A stretch of 64,000 nucleotides of DNA from Arctopsyche grandis (lineage: Eukaryota > Arthropoda > Insecta > Trichoptera > Hydropsychidae): contig NC_135365.1 in the NCBI RefSeq assembly GCF_051622035.1, positions 17,926,001 to 17,990,000 on the forward strand. Direction: 5' to 3'. Below the pieces are notes generated by a model, which saw only the letters and a program-made list of their open reading frames with translations, had not been told where the DNA came from and ran no database searches. How positions within the stretch are numbered: the first letter of the stretch is position 1; each line of letters begins with the position of its first letter. Of this stretch, positions 39,852-51,754 are shown in pieces. The translations under genes and the position numbers were made by a program.

Positions 39852-41120
39852 AAAAAATAAAACTACTCTCAATCTAAGATGAAAACCAAAGTTGTGCCAA
39901 CATGGTAAAATAGCTGTGAATTTATGAATACGGCAAAATAATATAATACGGTAAAATTTTAATTAAAATATCATATTTAATGATTCTCCAACATTTTTCA
40001 TTAAAATTTTTGTGTAATAAATACATTACATAGATTGTTTAATAATGCATAATGATCAGTTTAGATGAAATTCAAATATCTTACATATTATCAAATTTTA
40101 TTAATATATATACTTCTTAAGTGTTGTTTAGTTAGGAATAAATTTAATTTATAGATACAGCTGTAAATTTATTAACATTAATGCATATTCCACTTATTTG
40201 TTAAAAATACATTATGTATGTAAGTGAAAGAAACATAATATTTCATTTACGATGCGAAAATGTGTTTTGTAGTTTCTTAACTTTTAAAGTATTATGTATT
40301 ATGAAATGTATATAAAAATAAAAATTGACAATATTATGTGCCAGTAGTATTTTATGTACCTTTAAAATAAATATGTATGTAGATCGTTTTGACTTGAAAA
40401 ATAATGCTAATTTATTAAAATAATGAATTGTTATATTATTTAAATTTATTACTGTTTACATTTATTACTATTTTCTTCGACCCAATTTCAAATATTTTTA
40501 CTATTTAAAATTATTTAATTAGTTTACTTTTTTCGTGTTATGCAAGATACTTAAATTTATTGTATTATTTTTTATATTTGATAGGTTTATAAGTATGTTT
40601 TTATTAGTCATTTCTTAATTCTTAATTTCAATGCCTGTTAATTTATGAACAGTGCAAAAATTTTAGTCCATGGTATCATAATTATATATATTTTTTTATT
40701 TTTATGAAAATTTTCTCCAGTTTATATATTTGAATTATAAAGATTTTTCATGTGCAAACCTTATTCATTTTATTAAATTTATCATATCTGATTAAACTGA
40801 CAAAATTATTTATAGTCATAAATAAGTTTCACATGAAAAACCAAAGGTGTATAAAAAAAGATTATTATTCCTTTTCAATTTAGTTACCAATCCAATGTAA
40901 AATATATTTATTTTTATGTATTTAAGCTATAAGATTATTATTGACTATATTAGTCAAAATATATTATACATGTCTGTAAATATATACTAAATAAAATAAA
41001 GATATTGATTGCAATTATTGACAAATAAAATTTCCATATGAGAATCATTCCTTTAATAATTTTAAATGAAATATAATAAAATAATTTTATAATATGAAAT
41101 TCGTTCCTCAAGAACATAGT
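39852..41120. other. Convergent 3' region between DPP4 and the CPQ cluster
   Basis: AT-rich DNA without ORFs. It must contain the 3' UTR of the DPP4-like gene: AATAAA signals are at 39857-39862 and near 40016 (gtaataaatac). It also holds the 3' UTR of the first CPQ gene, for which no clear AATAAA on the - strand was found. The two genes converge across about 1.27 kb. Confidence 0.6.
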
Positions 41121-42844
41121 TTACGGAGATCTTGGAATATCGCTGTCAATGTCGGCAACTATATAGGAAAATGCAGTCCAAAATGCCGCTGCTAGATCTA
41201 ACACATCAGAATCCATAACATTAAGTCTGTCACCTTCAGAGTGGTGATACCAGAAATATTTAGAAGCTTCATTTAAAAGTCCACCCCCAGGAATACCATC
41301 TCTTGTCCACATACCTATATCTGGACCAGGTTCACCTTGAGTTTGAATTTGAGTTGCATTAATCGAAGAAAACAATTTCAATATTTCTTTGATCATACAT
41401 TCCCCAGTTTTACTTCCTGAATATATTAAACCTAATGGCTGAAACACACCACCATCTGATTCCATTACAAAATTTAAATTTTCAGTCTCATTTCTATGTC
41501 GTTTTCCATATTCTCTTGAGCCGACGAGGCCTAACTCTTCAGCAGTCCACAAAATTGTTCTTAACGTTCTCTTTGGCCTCAGATTCATCTGATTCAAAGC
41601 AATTTGAGCCATCCAAGATATAAATGCACCACCACCATCGTCCATAGATCCGTCACCAACATCCCAGCTATCAATATGTCCTGAAACAATGACTACTTTG
41701 TCTTTTTTAGTTGTGCCTTCCGTATCAATTATTGTGTTTCTAGAAGTTTTAGTAGACAAAGTTGCAGACATTTTCATTTTAATAACAATTTCTTTGCCCC
41801 TTTCTTGTAATCTCCACAGTAAATCAGCGTCCTCATGTGTTATGGCGGCGACTGGAATCTTTGTAACGTTGGCATCATATGATTGCATTCCGGTATGAGG
41901 TGTATTCATTGAAAATGGTGTGACCGATCTTATTAAAGCACCAACTGCACCTTTTTTTGCTGCTTCTGAAGCACCTTTAGACCTATACTTTACAGTTACA
42001 CCATAGTTAACATAAGCTTCATCGTATACGACGATTTTGTTTGCAACTTCTGCATCGGGGAGAGATTTTAACTCATCAAAACTCTTAACAACAATGGCAT
42101 TTGCAATAATTCCATCTGGAGGCGTAGCGACACTATATCCAAGACCTAGCATCGGTAAATTTTTAACGCGTGGTTTCATCAATAGAGCATATTCTTCTCC
42201 TCGGAGCCAATACGGAACCTAAAAAAATCACTGTAGTTTAAAATATACTAAAGTTTTTTATACCTCGTATTTTTATGTATTTTATACCTCGACTTCTTCT
42301 GTGTAAACATTTTTAATATTATTCTCTCTTGTTTTTTCAATCATGTAATCTATGGAGTTTTCTAAATTTTTTGTTCCGGATAGCCGATTACCGAATGTGT
42401 CCACAAATTCTGATAAACTAAAGATTTTTATTTAATTTTACATAGGTCAAATTCATTCTGTTTATCATACATACATAGTATGATAAAAAAAAAGATTAAG
42501 AAAAGATAGGTCTTAAAATTGATGAGTATTGAAATGTTACATAATTGAAAAATATGAAGTTCAAAGATTGATTATTATAAAATTATTTTAAGAAATAGAT
42601 GAATTTGAAGAGTATATATACAAATTACATATTAGTACCTGTTCCATGTTTTGCCTTTCAATGGACCCTTTACAAAATAGTCAATGATGTCATTAGTCAC
42701 TTGAGCATAATTAGCAATATTTTCACGTACATTTTCTGATAGGGCACATTCTAATTCTCTTTTTTCTACTATTTGAACGCTTGTAATTGAATTTATGATA
42801 AAAATAAAACAAGCTAGTATTGAATAAGTAATATTTTTTGCCAT
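41121..42844 (-). CDS. CPQ: Carboxypeptidase Q-like M28 metallopeptidase, paralogue A
   Basis: Secreted zinc exopeptidase that releases C-terminal-type residues from dipeptides and short peptides. Coding exons on the - strand: 42844-42639, 42417-42288, 42218-41121; GT-AG, phases 2 and 0; 477 aa (human CPQ 472). The ATG at 42844 is chosen because it begins a signal peptide (hydrophobic SILACFIFIINSI); an upstream ATG at 42964 would add a non-signal extension. The propeptide-like N-terminus (NVRENIANYAQV) precedes the M28 domain. Metal and catalytic residues are all present: His293 (SGHIDSWD), Asp305 (SMDDGG), Glu339-Glu340 (TAEELG), Asp367 (MESDGG) and the His437-His438 pair (YHHSEGD). The glycine-rich DDGGG differs from DDAGG/DDAAG in the other copies. 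A conserved SINAT sequon is present. The gene is 176 bp downstream of the paralogue B stop. Confidence 0.92.
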
Positions 42845-43019
42845 TTTACTTCGAACATTTATTAATAGCTTATGATAAAATAGTACAATTGACGATACGT
42901 GCACACGGTTTGACTCACCAAACAGTACTATCAGAAACGATATACAATACACTTTATTCCTCAATTGCCATGGCTAATGCAGGAAAGTTCAACGTGTATA
43001 TAATTTAAAAATACAGTCA

Positions 43020-45910
43020 TCAATCTCTGGGTATGTCATATTTCATATCAGCTACAATGTAAGACACTGCGGCCCAAAAAGCAGCAGCTACATCTAAAAT
43101 ATTCGGATCTTCCACGTTTAACGTGTCACCTTCAGAATGATGAAACCAGAAATATCGAGGATTATCATTATAAAGTCCGACACCGGGGTAACCTTGACTT
43201 GTCCAAACGCTTATATCCGGCGCGGGCTCTTGTAGAATAATTTCAGTTGCATTGATGGATGCAAACAATTTTAATACCTCCCTCATCATACATTCACCAT
43301 CTTTACTTCCTTCGTAAAATAGTCCCAATGGAGCAAACGTTCCTACATCAGATTCCATAAGAAAACTAATATTTTCATTGTCTTCTTTGTGTTGTGCTTC
43401 ATAAGCTTGTGCACCGATGACTCCCAATTCCTCAGCCGTGAATAGGATTGTTCTTAAAGTTCTTTTTGGTATTAAATCAAGTTCTTTTAATACTACGGGA
43501 GCTACCCATGATATGAAACAACCAGCTGCATCATCCATCGACCCATCTCCGACATCCCAGCTATCAATATGTCCGGATATTATCACTAACTTTTTCGAAT
43601 TATCTGATCCTTTTAAATCAGCTACCATGTTACGAGATATCTTCGTATCTAATATTGCAGGCATTTTTAGATGTATAACAATGTTTTCACCTCTTTTCTG
43701 TTGTCTCCATAGCATATCTGCATCTTCATGAGTTATGGCAGCTACTGGTATCTTGGTCACATTCTCTAAATACATTTGCTGACCAGTATGGGGAGTTGCC
43801 AACGAGAAAGGTGTTACAGACCTTACCAAAGCAGCTATTGCTCCTCTTTTTGATGCTTCTGAAGCACCGTATCTTCTGTAAAGTCCCGACTCTCCATACG
43901 ATATGTATGGTTGGTCGTAGACTACAATCTTATTCACGACTCGTTCAGATGGTAGTGCCTCTAACTCTTCGAAATTTTGAACAACAACAGCTTCAGCTGT
44001 GATTCCTTCAGATGGGGTCGCTACACTATAACCCAATCCAAGCATTGGTAATTTTTTTATGCGAGGTTTCAGCATAATAGCACTCTCTTCGCCTCTTACC
44101 CAATGGGGTACCTGTAGATTAATAAAATTGTGCCTTGAACTTCCCTGCACGATATACACATGTATGTAGTTATGATAATATGGTGATTTACCTCGCATTC
44201 AACTGCATGTACGTTCTCCAATTTATTGGTCAAGGACTCGACCATCATGTAATCTATTGAATCCTCTAAGTTTTTTGAACCAGAAGATCGTGGTCCAAAC
44301 TTGTCAACAAAATCAGATAGCCTGAAACATAAACATCAAACGTTGAAAATTTCTTGCATGAAAGTTAAAGATTATATATGTAAAATTATTATTACATAAA
44401 TGTAAAAATTGTTAATAACTTATCTAACAATGATAACCAATTTCAAAGTTTACACTTTTATCTATAAATAATTTTAACATGTGGGTATTTTAATAATATA
44501 TAATCAACTGTCAAGCTACTTTCTTATAATATGCATATATTTTATGATACCTATATATTATTATATAAGTAGGTATTTACATATTTTTAGATGACATAAA
44601 ACTGGTAAAATTAGTTTTCCTCCATAATCTCCGAGCTCAATGCAAAATATCATTTATGTAAACCCATATTCTTGCCTTTTTACATACCTCTTATTATATA
44701 CATATATATGTAGGTATGTATATATAAATAATATAAAAAGATTTTTATTTATTATATAAAATATGTTCTTACTTGTAATAAGTGTAAAATAGAATACATA
44801 AATTAGTATTACTATTTCCACCGTTGATTTATTAGAGTATTAATTAATTAATTTAGCTTTTATTAATTTTTAGCTTTTAGCTTTTATTTAAAGTTATACA
44901 TTATATAATAATTGTCTATCATATCATACATATGTATATATAATATCGCTATTCTGTGTGTCTGTCTGCGTATCTGAGATAACGCTCGCCGTACTATAAT
45001 AGTCGTTTTGATTCAACATACATTTGATTCAACGTACGTTTTTTTGGCATTGCCACAGCTAAAATAATGCCAACAAAACGTACGAATATAATAAAAAAAG
45101 AAAAAAACTTCTATATATGTATACTGTTTGCTACCAATGTTTCCTTTAGGCTAATAGACGGTGTAAAGTCTCAGAGCATTTATCTATTGAAAATTTATTT
45201 CATTAATTAATTTTTCTATTGGTGTTTTATATTGTTTATACATACATGTGTATGTATAAACAATATAAGGTAGGTAGTTTTTACGATTTTTTTCATATTA
45301 AACAATTAAATATAAATATTAAATTAAATATATTTAAAAGGTATTTGAAAAAATTAGATCGAACACAGGACCAACACATTTCATTTAATTTTTAATTATT
45401 TAATAACTTATGTAATATGCCAACACCCACGCGATTATATTTCATCGGGTACAACACTAGTTATTATATAATGTATAACAAATTTTATATTTACATAACA
45501 TTTATTATTATAATATACATAATATTTAAAATAATGATATTCTTGGGAATATCTGGCTATACAGTATACATACATACTATGTACATGAATACATTACCGT
45601 AACGTTTTTAATTTTAATTTATAGTCCGGCTAATACTATGTAATAACCTTTTGATATCTTAGTCAAGTCTCATTTTGACTAATTATATATGTTTTGTAAA
45701 AATGGTTTTTTACCTCTCCCAAGTTTTTCCTTTGAAAGGACCTTTGATGAAATAGTCCATGATTTTATTGGCAACTTCTGCATATCCTGCTATGTCGCTT
45801 ACAATTTCAGGCGAAAGATTACACAATTCATCTTTACTTTGTATTGGAACTGCGGCACACTTCGCAATTGCAATACAAACAATATAAATATATAATTTCT
45901 TAAGTTCCAT
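43020..45910 (-). CDS. CPQ: Carboxypeptidase Q-like M28 metallopeptidase, paralogue B
   Basis: Coding exons on the - strand: 45910-45714, 44321-44192, 44111-43020; 472 aa. Intron phases (2, 0) match the neighbours. Exon 1 encodes a signal peptide (KLYIYIVCIAIAKCAAV) and the propeptide ending KGKTWER. It is separated from exon 2 by a 1.39-kb intron, much longer than in the paralogues and filled by a dispersed repeat (45060-45470) and microsatellites. Active-site residues: His290, Asp302, Glu336-Glu337, Asp364 and His433-His434. These are the same numbers as I recall for human CPQ, so the framework has no net indels. A - strand AATAAA (42958-42953) lies about 62 nt past the stop, upstream of paralogue A. 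Exon 2 carries FGPRSSG where others have FG(S/N)R(L/I)SG. Confidence 0.9.
45060..45470. repeat. Dispersed repeat, copy 2 (CPQ-B intron 1)
   Basis: Counterpart of 1-400, same order of blocks: 'ctattggtgttttatattgt' (45216), 'taggtaggtagtttttac' (45270), 'aacaattaaatataaatatt' (45301), 'caacacccacgcgattatat' (45421). An extra 'tacatacatgtgtatgta' palindrome is inserted around 45239-45257. Confidence 0.75.
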
Positions 45911-46176
45911 TTGTATAAAATCTATTTATTTAGACTGCAATTTTGCAATCTAAAACACTTGGCCGATTTGGTGAAACTGGCATAGATTGTTAATCCTCGC
46001 TTTATCTACCAATTACTCCAATATATGATTAATGTAATAATCTGATAAATATAAAAATATCTTAAGATAATAAATAATCTTTATATAATTGGGGAAAATT
46101 CAATAAAATCAATATGTATGTTTTATTATCTACATATGTATTATAAATAAAATACATAAATTTATAAATAAAATTT

Positions 46177-47763
46177 TCAGTCTCTTGGAATGTCATTCTT
46201 CATGTCTGCTATGATATACGACACAGCTGTCCAAAAAGCAGCATTTAAATCTATAACATCTGAATCCAACACGTTTAAAGTATCGCCTTCAGCATGATGG
46301 AACCAGAAGTATCGACCATTATCATTGTGCAAACCACCACCTGGTATTCCTTGTTTGGTCCAAACAGTAATATCAGATCCTGGCCTTTCCAAGAGTAGTT
46401 CAGTGGCGTTAATCGATGAAAATAATTTGAGTAATTCTTTAACCATACACGCCCCAGTTGGACTGCCCTCATAACGTAATCCCAACGGCGCAAATGTTCC
46501 AGAATCTGATTCCATCACGAAGTTCAAATTATCATTTTGGTCGTTATGATCCTCCTCATACGCTTCGGCTCCTATAAGACCCAACTCTTCGGCTGTGAAG
46601 AACAGAGCTCTCAATGTTCTTCTAGGTCTTAAACCTAGTGTTTTTAAAGCAATGGGAGCCACCCAAGATATGAAACATCCGCCAGCGTCATCCATTGAGC
46701 CATCTCCAACATCCCAACTATCGATATGACCTGACACAACCACTATCTTATTTGGCGAATCAGAACCTGTTAAATCTGCTATCATGTTTCGAGACATTTT
46801 TGTATCTTGCGTCGCTGACATGCTGAGATTGACAACGATTTCTTCACCTCGATTTTGAATCCTCCATAGAAGATCTGCATCTTCTAAAGTGATAGCAGCA
46901 ACCGGTATCTTTCTAACATTAGCCGCATACTTTTGACTACCAGTATGAGGCGAGGCAATTGAAAACGGTGTTATGGATCTCACGAGTGCTGCTACCGCCC
47001 CCTTTTTAGCAGCTTCTGAAGCTCCTCTCGATCTGTAATCAGACGTATCACCATATTTTGTAAATGGTTGATCGTAAACTACGATTTTTCCTTGAACTTC
47101 ATCTTCAGATAAAGCGTCAAGTTCTTCGAAACTTTTTACGACGATAGCTCGTGCTGTAATTCCTCCAATAGGTGTTGGTATACTAGTGCCTAAACCCAAC
47201 ATTGGCATTTTTTTAATTCTCGGTTTCAATAATGTAGCACTTTCTTCTCCTCTGACCCAATGTGGTACCTGAAATTATTAATCAAATTATATGTACTTTT
47301 CTTTAATATTTATTTTAAATTACTTTGCTTTAAAAATACCTCGACTTGATGTGTGTGAATATTTTCTAAATCGTTCTCCATAGACGCTGCAAGCATATAA
47401 TCGATTGAATCTTCCAACACTTGAGACCCAGACAATCTCGAGCCAAATTTATCAATAAAAGTAGATATGCTAAAGAAATGAGGCAAATTATGAAACGTCA
47501 AAACTTTCATACAAGACTTATCCATAAAATAAATACTAAACAAATACATACCTTTCAAAAGTTTTCCCCTTGTAGGGTCCTCTAACGAAGTAATCAATTA
47601 TCTTGTCGACATCACTGGCATAGCTTGCTATGTCATCAATTACTTCTTGCGGAAGGTTGCATTCATCTTCTTTATTATTTTTTCCACTGTCAATCGACGT
47701 AGCGTCACATATAATCAAACAAGCCAAAAAGGAAACAAATAGAGTTCGTTTAAAACGCGGCAT
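46177..47763 (-). CDS. CPQ: Carboxypeptidase Q-like M28 metallopeptidase, paralogue C
   Basis: Coding exons on the - strand: 47763-47552, 47469-47340, 47268-46177; 477 aa; compact introns of 82 and 71 bp. The signal peptide is in MPRFKRTLFVSFLACLIICD, followed by an acidic, slightly longer N-terminus. The M28 site is intact: His295 (SGHIDSWD), Asp307 (SMDDAGG), Glu341-Glu342 (TAEELG), Asp369 (MESDSG), His438-His439 (HHAEGD, where the paralogues have HHSEGD or HHTEGD). The conserved SINAT sequon is retained. The stop (46177-46179) is 267 bp from the start of paralogue B. A - strand AATAAA lies at 46127-46122, about 50 nt past the stop. Most similar by eye to paralogue B (both VPHWVRGEES at the exon 3 start). 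Confidence 0.93.
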
Positions 47764-47979
47764 TGTATTTCGATGTACGTTACGTACTAAATTACATTGT
47801 TTTTTAAAATGTTTTAGTAGATAAAGATATTATATTAAAAATGATTATCTTAATCATGTTAAATGGATTGTTTCAGACAACAATTCAAACATATTTATCT
47901 AATGTTATTATCTTATCTGAGTGGCTTATTAATAATTTAAGGAATACGTTCTTGAATGTACGTATGTATTATATATACA

Positions 47980-48140
47980 TTTTTTTTTTATTTTTAAATG
48001 CATTTTGTATCTATTTTAATAGCTACTAATCTACTGATCATTTTCTATTTTACAATTTTAATGTAATTTTGTTAGTAATAATAGTATTATATTATTCTAA
48101 TTTTAATGTACGGCATAATAGGAAAAAGAGCTACAGGAAA
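47980..48140. repeat. Dispersed repeat shared with 4605-4835
   Basis: Lies in the 452-bp spacer between CPQ paralogues C and D. It shares 'tttaatagctact', 'tctact.atcattt', 'atagtattatattattcta' and 'gcataataggaaaa' with the copy at 4.6 kb. Confidence 0.65.
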
Positions 48141-48215
48141 TTAGGAAAAGTACACAAATAAAATGGAAGCGTTACATAATTTATAAATTAATTTATTCAA
48201 AATAAATATATTTCA

Positions 48216-49795
48216 TCATTCTCTAGGTATATCATTTTCCATATTCGCGACAATATAAGCTACTGCTGTCCAGAATCCTCCAGCCGCATCCAACACATCT
48301 GGTTCAAGCACATTAAGAGTATCACCTTCAGTATGATGGAACCAAAAATATTTTCCATTGGCGTTGTACAAACCAGCTCCTGGTATTCCAAGACTAGTCC
48401 AAACGCTTATATCAGGTCCTGCATCACCCGTTCCAAACTCTGTTGAATTGATTGAACTGAACAATTTGAGAATTTCAGCTAGCATGCATTTCCCAATAGA
48501 GCTTCCCTCATAATTTAGTCCTAATGGTGCAAATGTGCCAAAATCTGACTCCATAACAAAACTCAAATTTTTATTTTCCTCCCTATTATCCAGTTCGTAA
48601 GCTTCAGCTCCGATCATTCCTTGCTCTTCACCGGTGAATAAAATAGTCCTGATTGTTCTCCTTGGTCTTAAATCTAATTTTTTCAAAACTATGGGAGCCA
48701 ATAAAGATATGAATGAGCCGCCAGCGTCGTCCATTGAACCATCTCCAACGTCCCAACTGTCAATATGACCCGAAACTACAACAAGAGAATCTCGCAAATC
48801 AGTTCCTTTCAAATCAGCGATGATATTTCGGGATATTTTTTGTTCTGAAGTGGCATCCATTTTAATATTTATTTGAATATTTTGTCCACGTTTATTCAGT
48901 CTCCACAAGAGATCGGCATCTTCGGGAGTTATAGCAGCTGCAGGTATCTTGGGAATGTCATCTTCATAAAAAACTATACCGGTATGAGGAGTTGCTATGG
49001 AAAAATTGGTAACAGAACTAATCAAAGATCCAACTGCCCCTAATTTAGCAGCTTCAATGGCTCCTGTCAATCTGTATTGACTCGACTCTCCATAACTGTT
49101 GAACGGCTGATTATATACTACAATTTTACCACTGATTTCATCTATAGAAAGTGATTTTAATTCGTCAAAACTTTCCACGACAACCGCCTGGGCGGTTATA
49201 CCTTCAGGTTTTGTTCCAATGCTACCACCCAAACCAAGCATAGGCATTGCTTTAATTCTGGGTTCCAAAAGTGTTACACTTTCATCTCCTCTCTGCCAAT
49301 AAGGTACCTGCAAATTAAGATAAGAAAATCAAATAAAAATTTTCAAATTACAAACTCATAATAGTAATTGCGATTTTACCTCAACATTATGAGTATGAAT
49401 ATTTTCCAATTCTTCTTCAATTGCCTTGGCAATTACATAATCAATTGAATCTTCAAGATTTTGGGATCCACTTATCCTTGATCCAAACTTATCAACGAAA
49501 TCCGATATTCTAAAATTAAACAAAGTAATAGAAAATGACAAATAATATATAAATATGTAAGCATAATATACATATGTATGTATAAATTTTTAAACCTTTT
49601 CCATGTTTCGCCTTTGAAGGGTCCTCTTATGAAATAGTCTAAAATCGTATTCGTTACGTTTGCATACCCAGCAATTTCATCGATCACAGTTTGAGGAAGA
49701 TTACACTCTAATTTAGCACTATCAATACTAATAGAAGCTGAATTGCAAACACCCAAAATAGTGAAAAGCAATACAGCGCATTTAAGCGCGACCAT
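48216..49795 (-). CDS. CPQ: Carboxypeptidase Q-like M28 metallopeptidase, paralogue D
   Basis: Coding exons on the - strand: 49795-49596, 49509-49380, 49307-48216; 473 aa. The start at 49795 directly begins a good signal peptide (MVALKCAVLLFTILGVCNSA); an in-frame ATG at 49825 would add ten polar residues. Active-site motifs are all present: SGHIDSWD (His291), SMDDAGG, TGEEQG (catalytic Glu pair, with Gly-Glu-Glu-Gln instead of Ala-Glu-Glu-Leu), MESDFG and FHHTEGD. The sequon is SINST rather than SINAT. A - strand AATAAA at 48197-48192 lies about 20 nt past the stop. The first intron donor (AAG|GTTTAA) is weaker than in the paralogues. This is the first gene in the direction of transcription and the most divergent of the four by eye. 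Confidence 0.92.
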
Positions 49796-50410
49796 TTTGT
49801 TTTTGAGCGTTCTTATTACACTCAATGAAATTCATGTACTGAATCAATTAAATCAATTTCCCGTAAATTTATCGTATCATTCTGATAATGTATTATCACG
49901 CCAGACGTTGAAATTGCGTAATCAATGCCATTAGAACCGACGCAAATAAAATATGAATTAAAAAATGTATAATACACACAATGACCTTTAATCATTTATA
50001 TACATATATGGTTCGATATTGTGAAAAAGGTCAAATATTTAAGTGTTGCGATAAGCTTAATTTTTATAGTAATTTATTTTTATGAATATGTGACAATATA
50101 AACAGTTTAAAATTCATCTCGTCAGTTCTAATTCAAATTTTGAACAGGACGTTTGTACTCCCTGTAGAAAAATTATATATGAAAGTGAAACAAGTAAGTG
50201 ATTAAATTCAAAAAGATACAAGTAATTACTTACGATTCAGATTTTACTATTTAAAACAATCTGTTACATACATATTTACCACAAATGTTTCGAAGTAATA
50301 TTATATACTTAATGTTGTAATCTGAAAGTCATTGCTTACCCGAATTTCATACAGATATGCCGATTTTTATCAAAATAATTATAGTCGTGATTCACTTTAA
50401 ATGATAATTT
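49796..50410. other. Divergent intergenic region with candidate 5' exon of the BBOX-like gene
   Basis: This lies between the start of CPQ paralogue D (- strand) and a LINE fragment, so it should hold two promoters. A consensus donor (caa|GTAAGT) occurs at 50194. An exon ending at 50193 in '...aaacaa' would supply the A of the ATG completed at 56698. An out-of-frame ATG at about 50179 in that exon is a caveat. No TATA box identified. Confidence 0.35.
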
Positions 50411-51442
50411 ATTTATAATTACCAATCACTATCAATTAAATCATTCAATCCTTAACACGTCATATTCTATTAAGGATCTTGGTGTAATACTCAATAATAA
50501 ACTAGATTTCTCTGAACATATTTCTTTTATTACCAACAAAGTATTTAAATATCTTGGATTCCTACTCCACTCAACAAAACCCTTTAATGATCCTTATGTA
50601 CTTAAATTACTTTATTTTTCCTTTGTAAGGTCTCACCTTGAATTTGCCTCAATTATCTGGTCACCTTTTTATTTATCCCATATTAATTGTACTGAGAAAG
50701 TTCAACTTAAATTTATTAAATCCTTACGCTACCTTTTTCCTACCTATACCCATTCTACTGTTTCCGACATTTTAAAAATCCTATCTTTTAACAATCTTTC
50801 TGTCAGGCGACGACATACTGATGCTATATTCTTCTTTAAGCTCATAAATGGTTTCCTTGATTGTTCTGATTTACTGAATAAGGCTAATTTCAGAATCCCA
50901 GTTCGGTACTCTAGACACGTTGCACTCTTTTCACTTGATCCTTTCAATACTAATTCCCAAAAATATTCTTATCTGCAGCGCGTTTATCGTATGTTTAACG
51001 GATAGCTGAATGAGGTTGATCTATTTGGTATTTCCCTACATCAAGAGAATCTTGACCGATTGATTAATTTCTTCTCCTATTCTATTTTATAACCTTTTTC
51101 CAATATTTCCAATATTTTTATACTTTAGTTCAGTTATGTAATGTGCTATTTAATCATGTTATAGCTTTCATTCTTTTCCTTTTCATTTGTTTATTTTGTA
51201 TTTACCTTTTTCATTTGTTTTATATTTGTAAATTTCAATTTCTTTTTATATTCTATTTTATAACCTTTTTCCAATATTTTAATACTATAGTTTAATTATG
51301 CAATGTTCTACATATTTTGTCATGTTATAGCCTTTATTCTTTTCTTTTTCATTTGTTTTACCTATATTTATCTTTTTTCATTTTTATTTTTATAATCTTT
51401 GTAAAAATCTGTTATTGGACTCGGATGTTACATATATAATAT

Positions 51443-51731
51443 TGTAACGTTACATAGAGAGACGCCCCGTAGACCGGTGACGTCATGGTGACGCCGACCA
51501 ATGGTGGAGTCGGGCGTTGCGGCCAATGGCTACACCCGACTCCTTGACCAATGACTATACGGGTCATAACGTGCATGCGCTGAGCGCTGAATATTTATAA
51601 GTATGGTGCGCTCTCGAACGGTGGCATTCGGATCCTGACCTCCACCGGACGAGCAGCAATAAAGAACTGGAACCTGCCTGCGTGTTTTCTTGTACCTCGA
51701 CCTGACTCCACTTACCTTTGAATACTCTTCA
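51443..51731 (+). repeat. 5' LTR with promoter and poly(A) signals
   Basis: 289 bp, starting TGTAACGTTACATAG and ending ACTCTTCA. The first 12 bases (TGTAACGTTACA) are a perfect palindrome. U3 contains a CRE-like TGACGTCA (51478-51485) and three CCAAT motifs. TATTTATAA at 51592-51600 is the likely TATA element, and AATAAA at 51658-51663 the poly(A) signal. Confidence 0.93.
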
Positions 51732-51732
51732 C

Positions 51733-51751
51733 TGGTGTCAGAAGTGGGATC
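51733..51751 (+). other. Primer-binding site
   Basis: TGGTGTCAGAAGTGGGAT begins one base after the 5' LTR. The leading TGG pairs with the CCA end of a tRNA and the rest with its acceptor/T-arm region. The tRNA species cannot be assigned safely from this window; a tRNA-Leu or similar should be tested. Confidence 0.8.
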
Positions 51752-51754
51752 TAC

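Noticed and set aside
41435-44002. + strand ORFs inside the CPQ genes
   Set aside because: Antisense shadows of exon 3 of the CPQ paralogues, with no matching family or splice structure.
45710-45910. Orphan 66-aa secreted-peptide gene between two CPQ genes
   Set aside because: It is exon 1 of CPQ paralogue B: donor phase, signal peptide and KGKTWER match the other three first exons.
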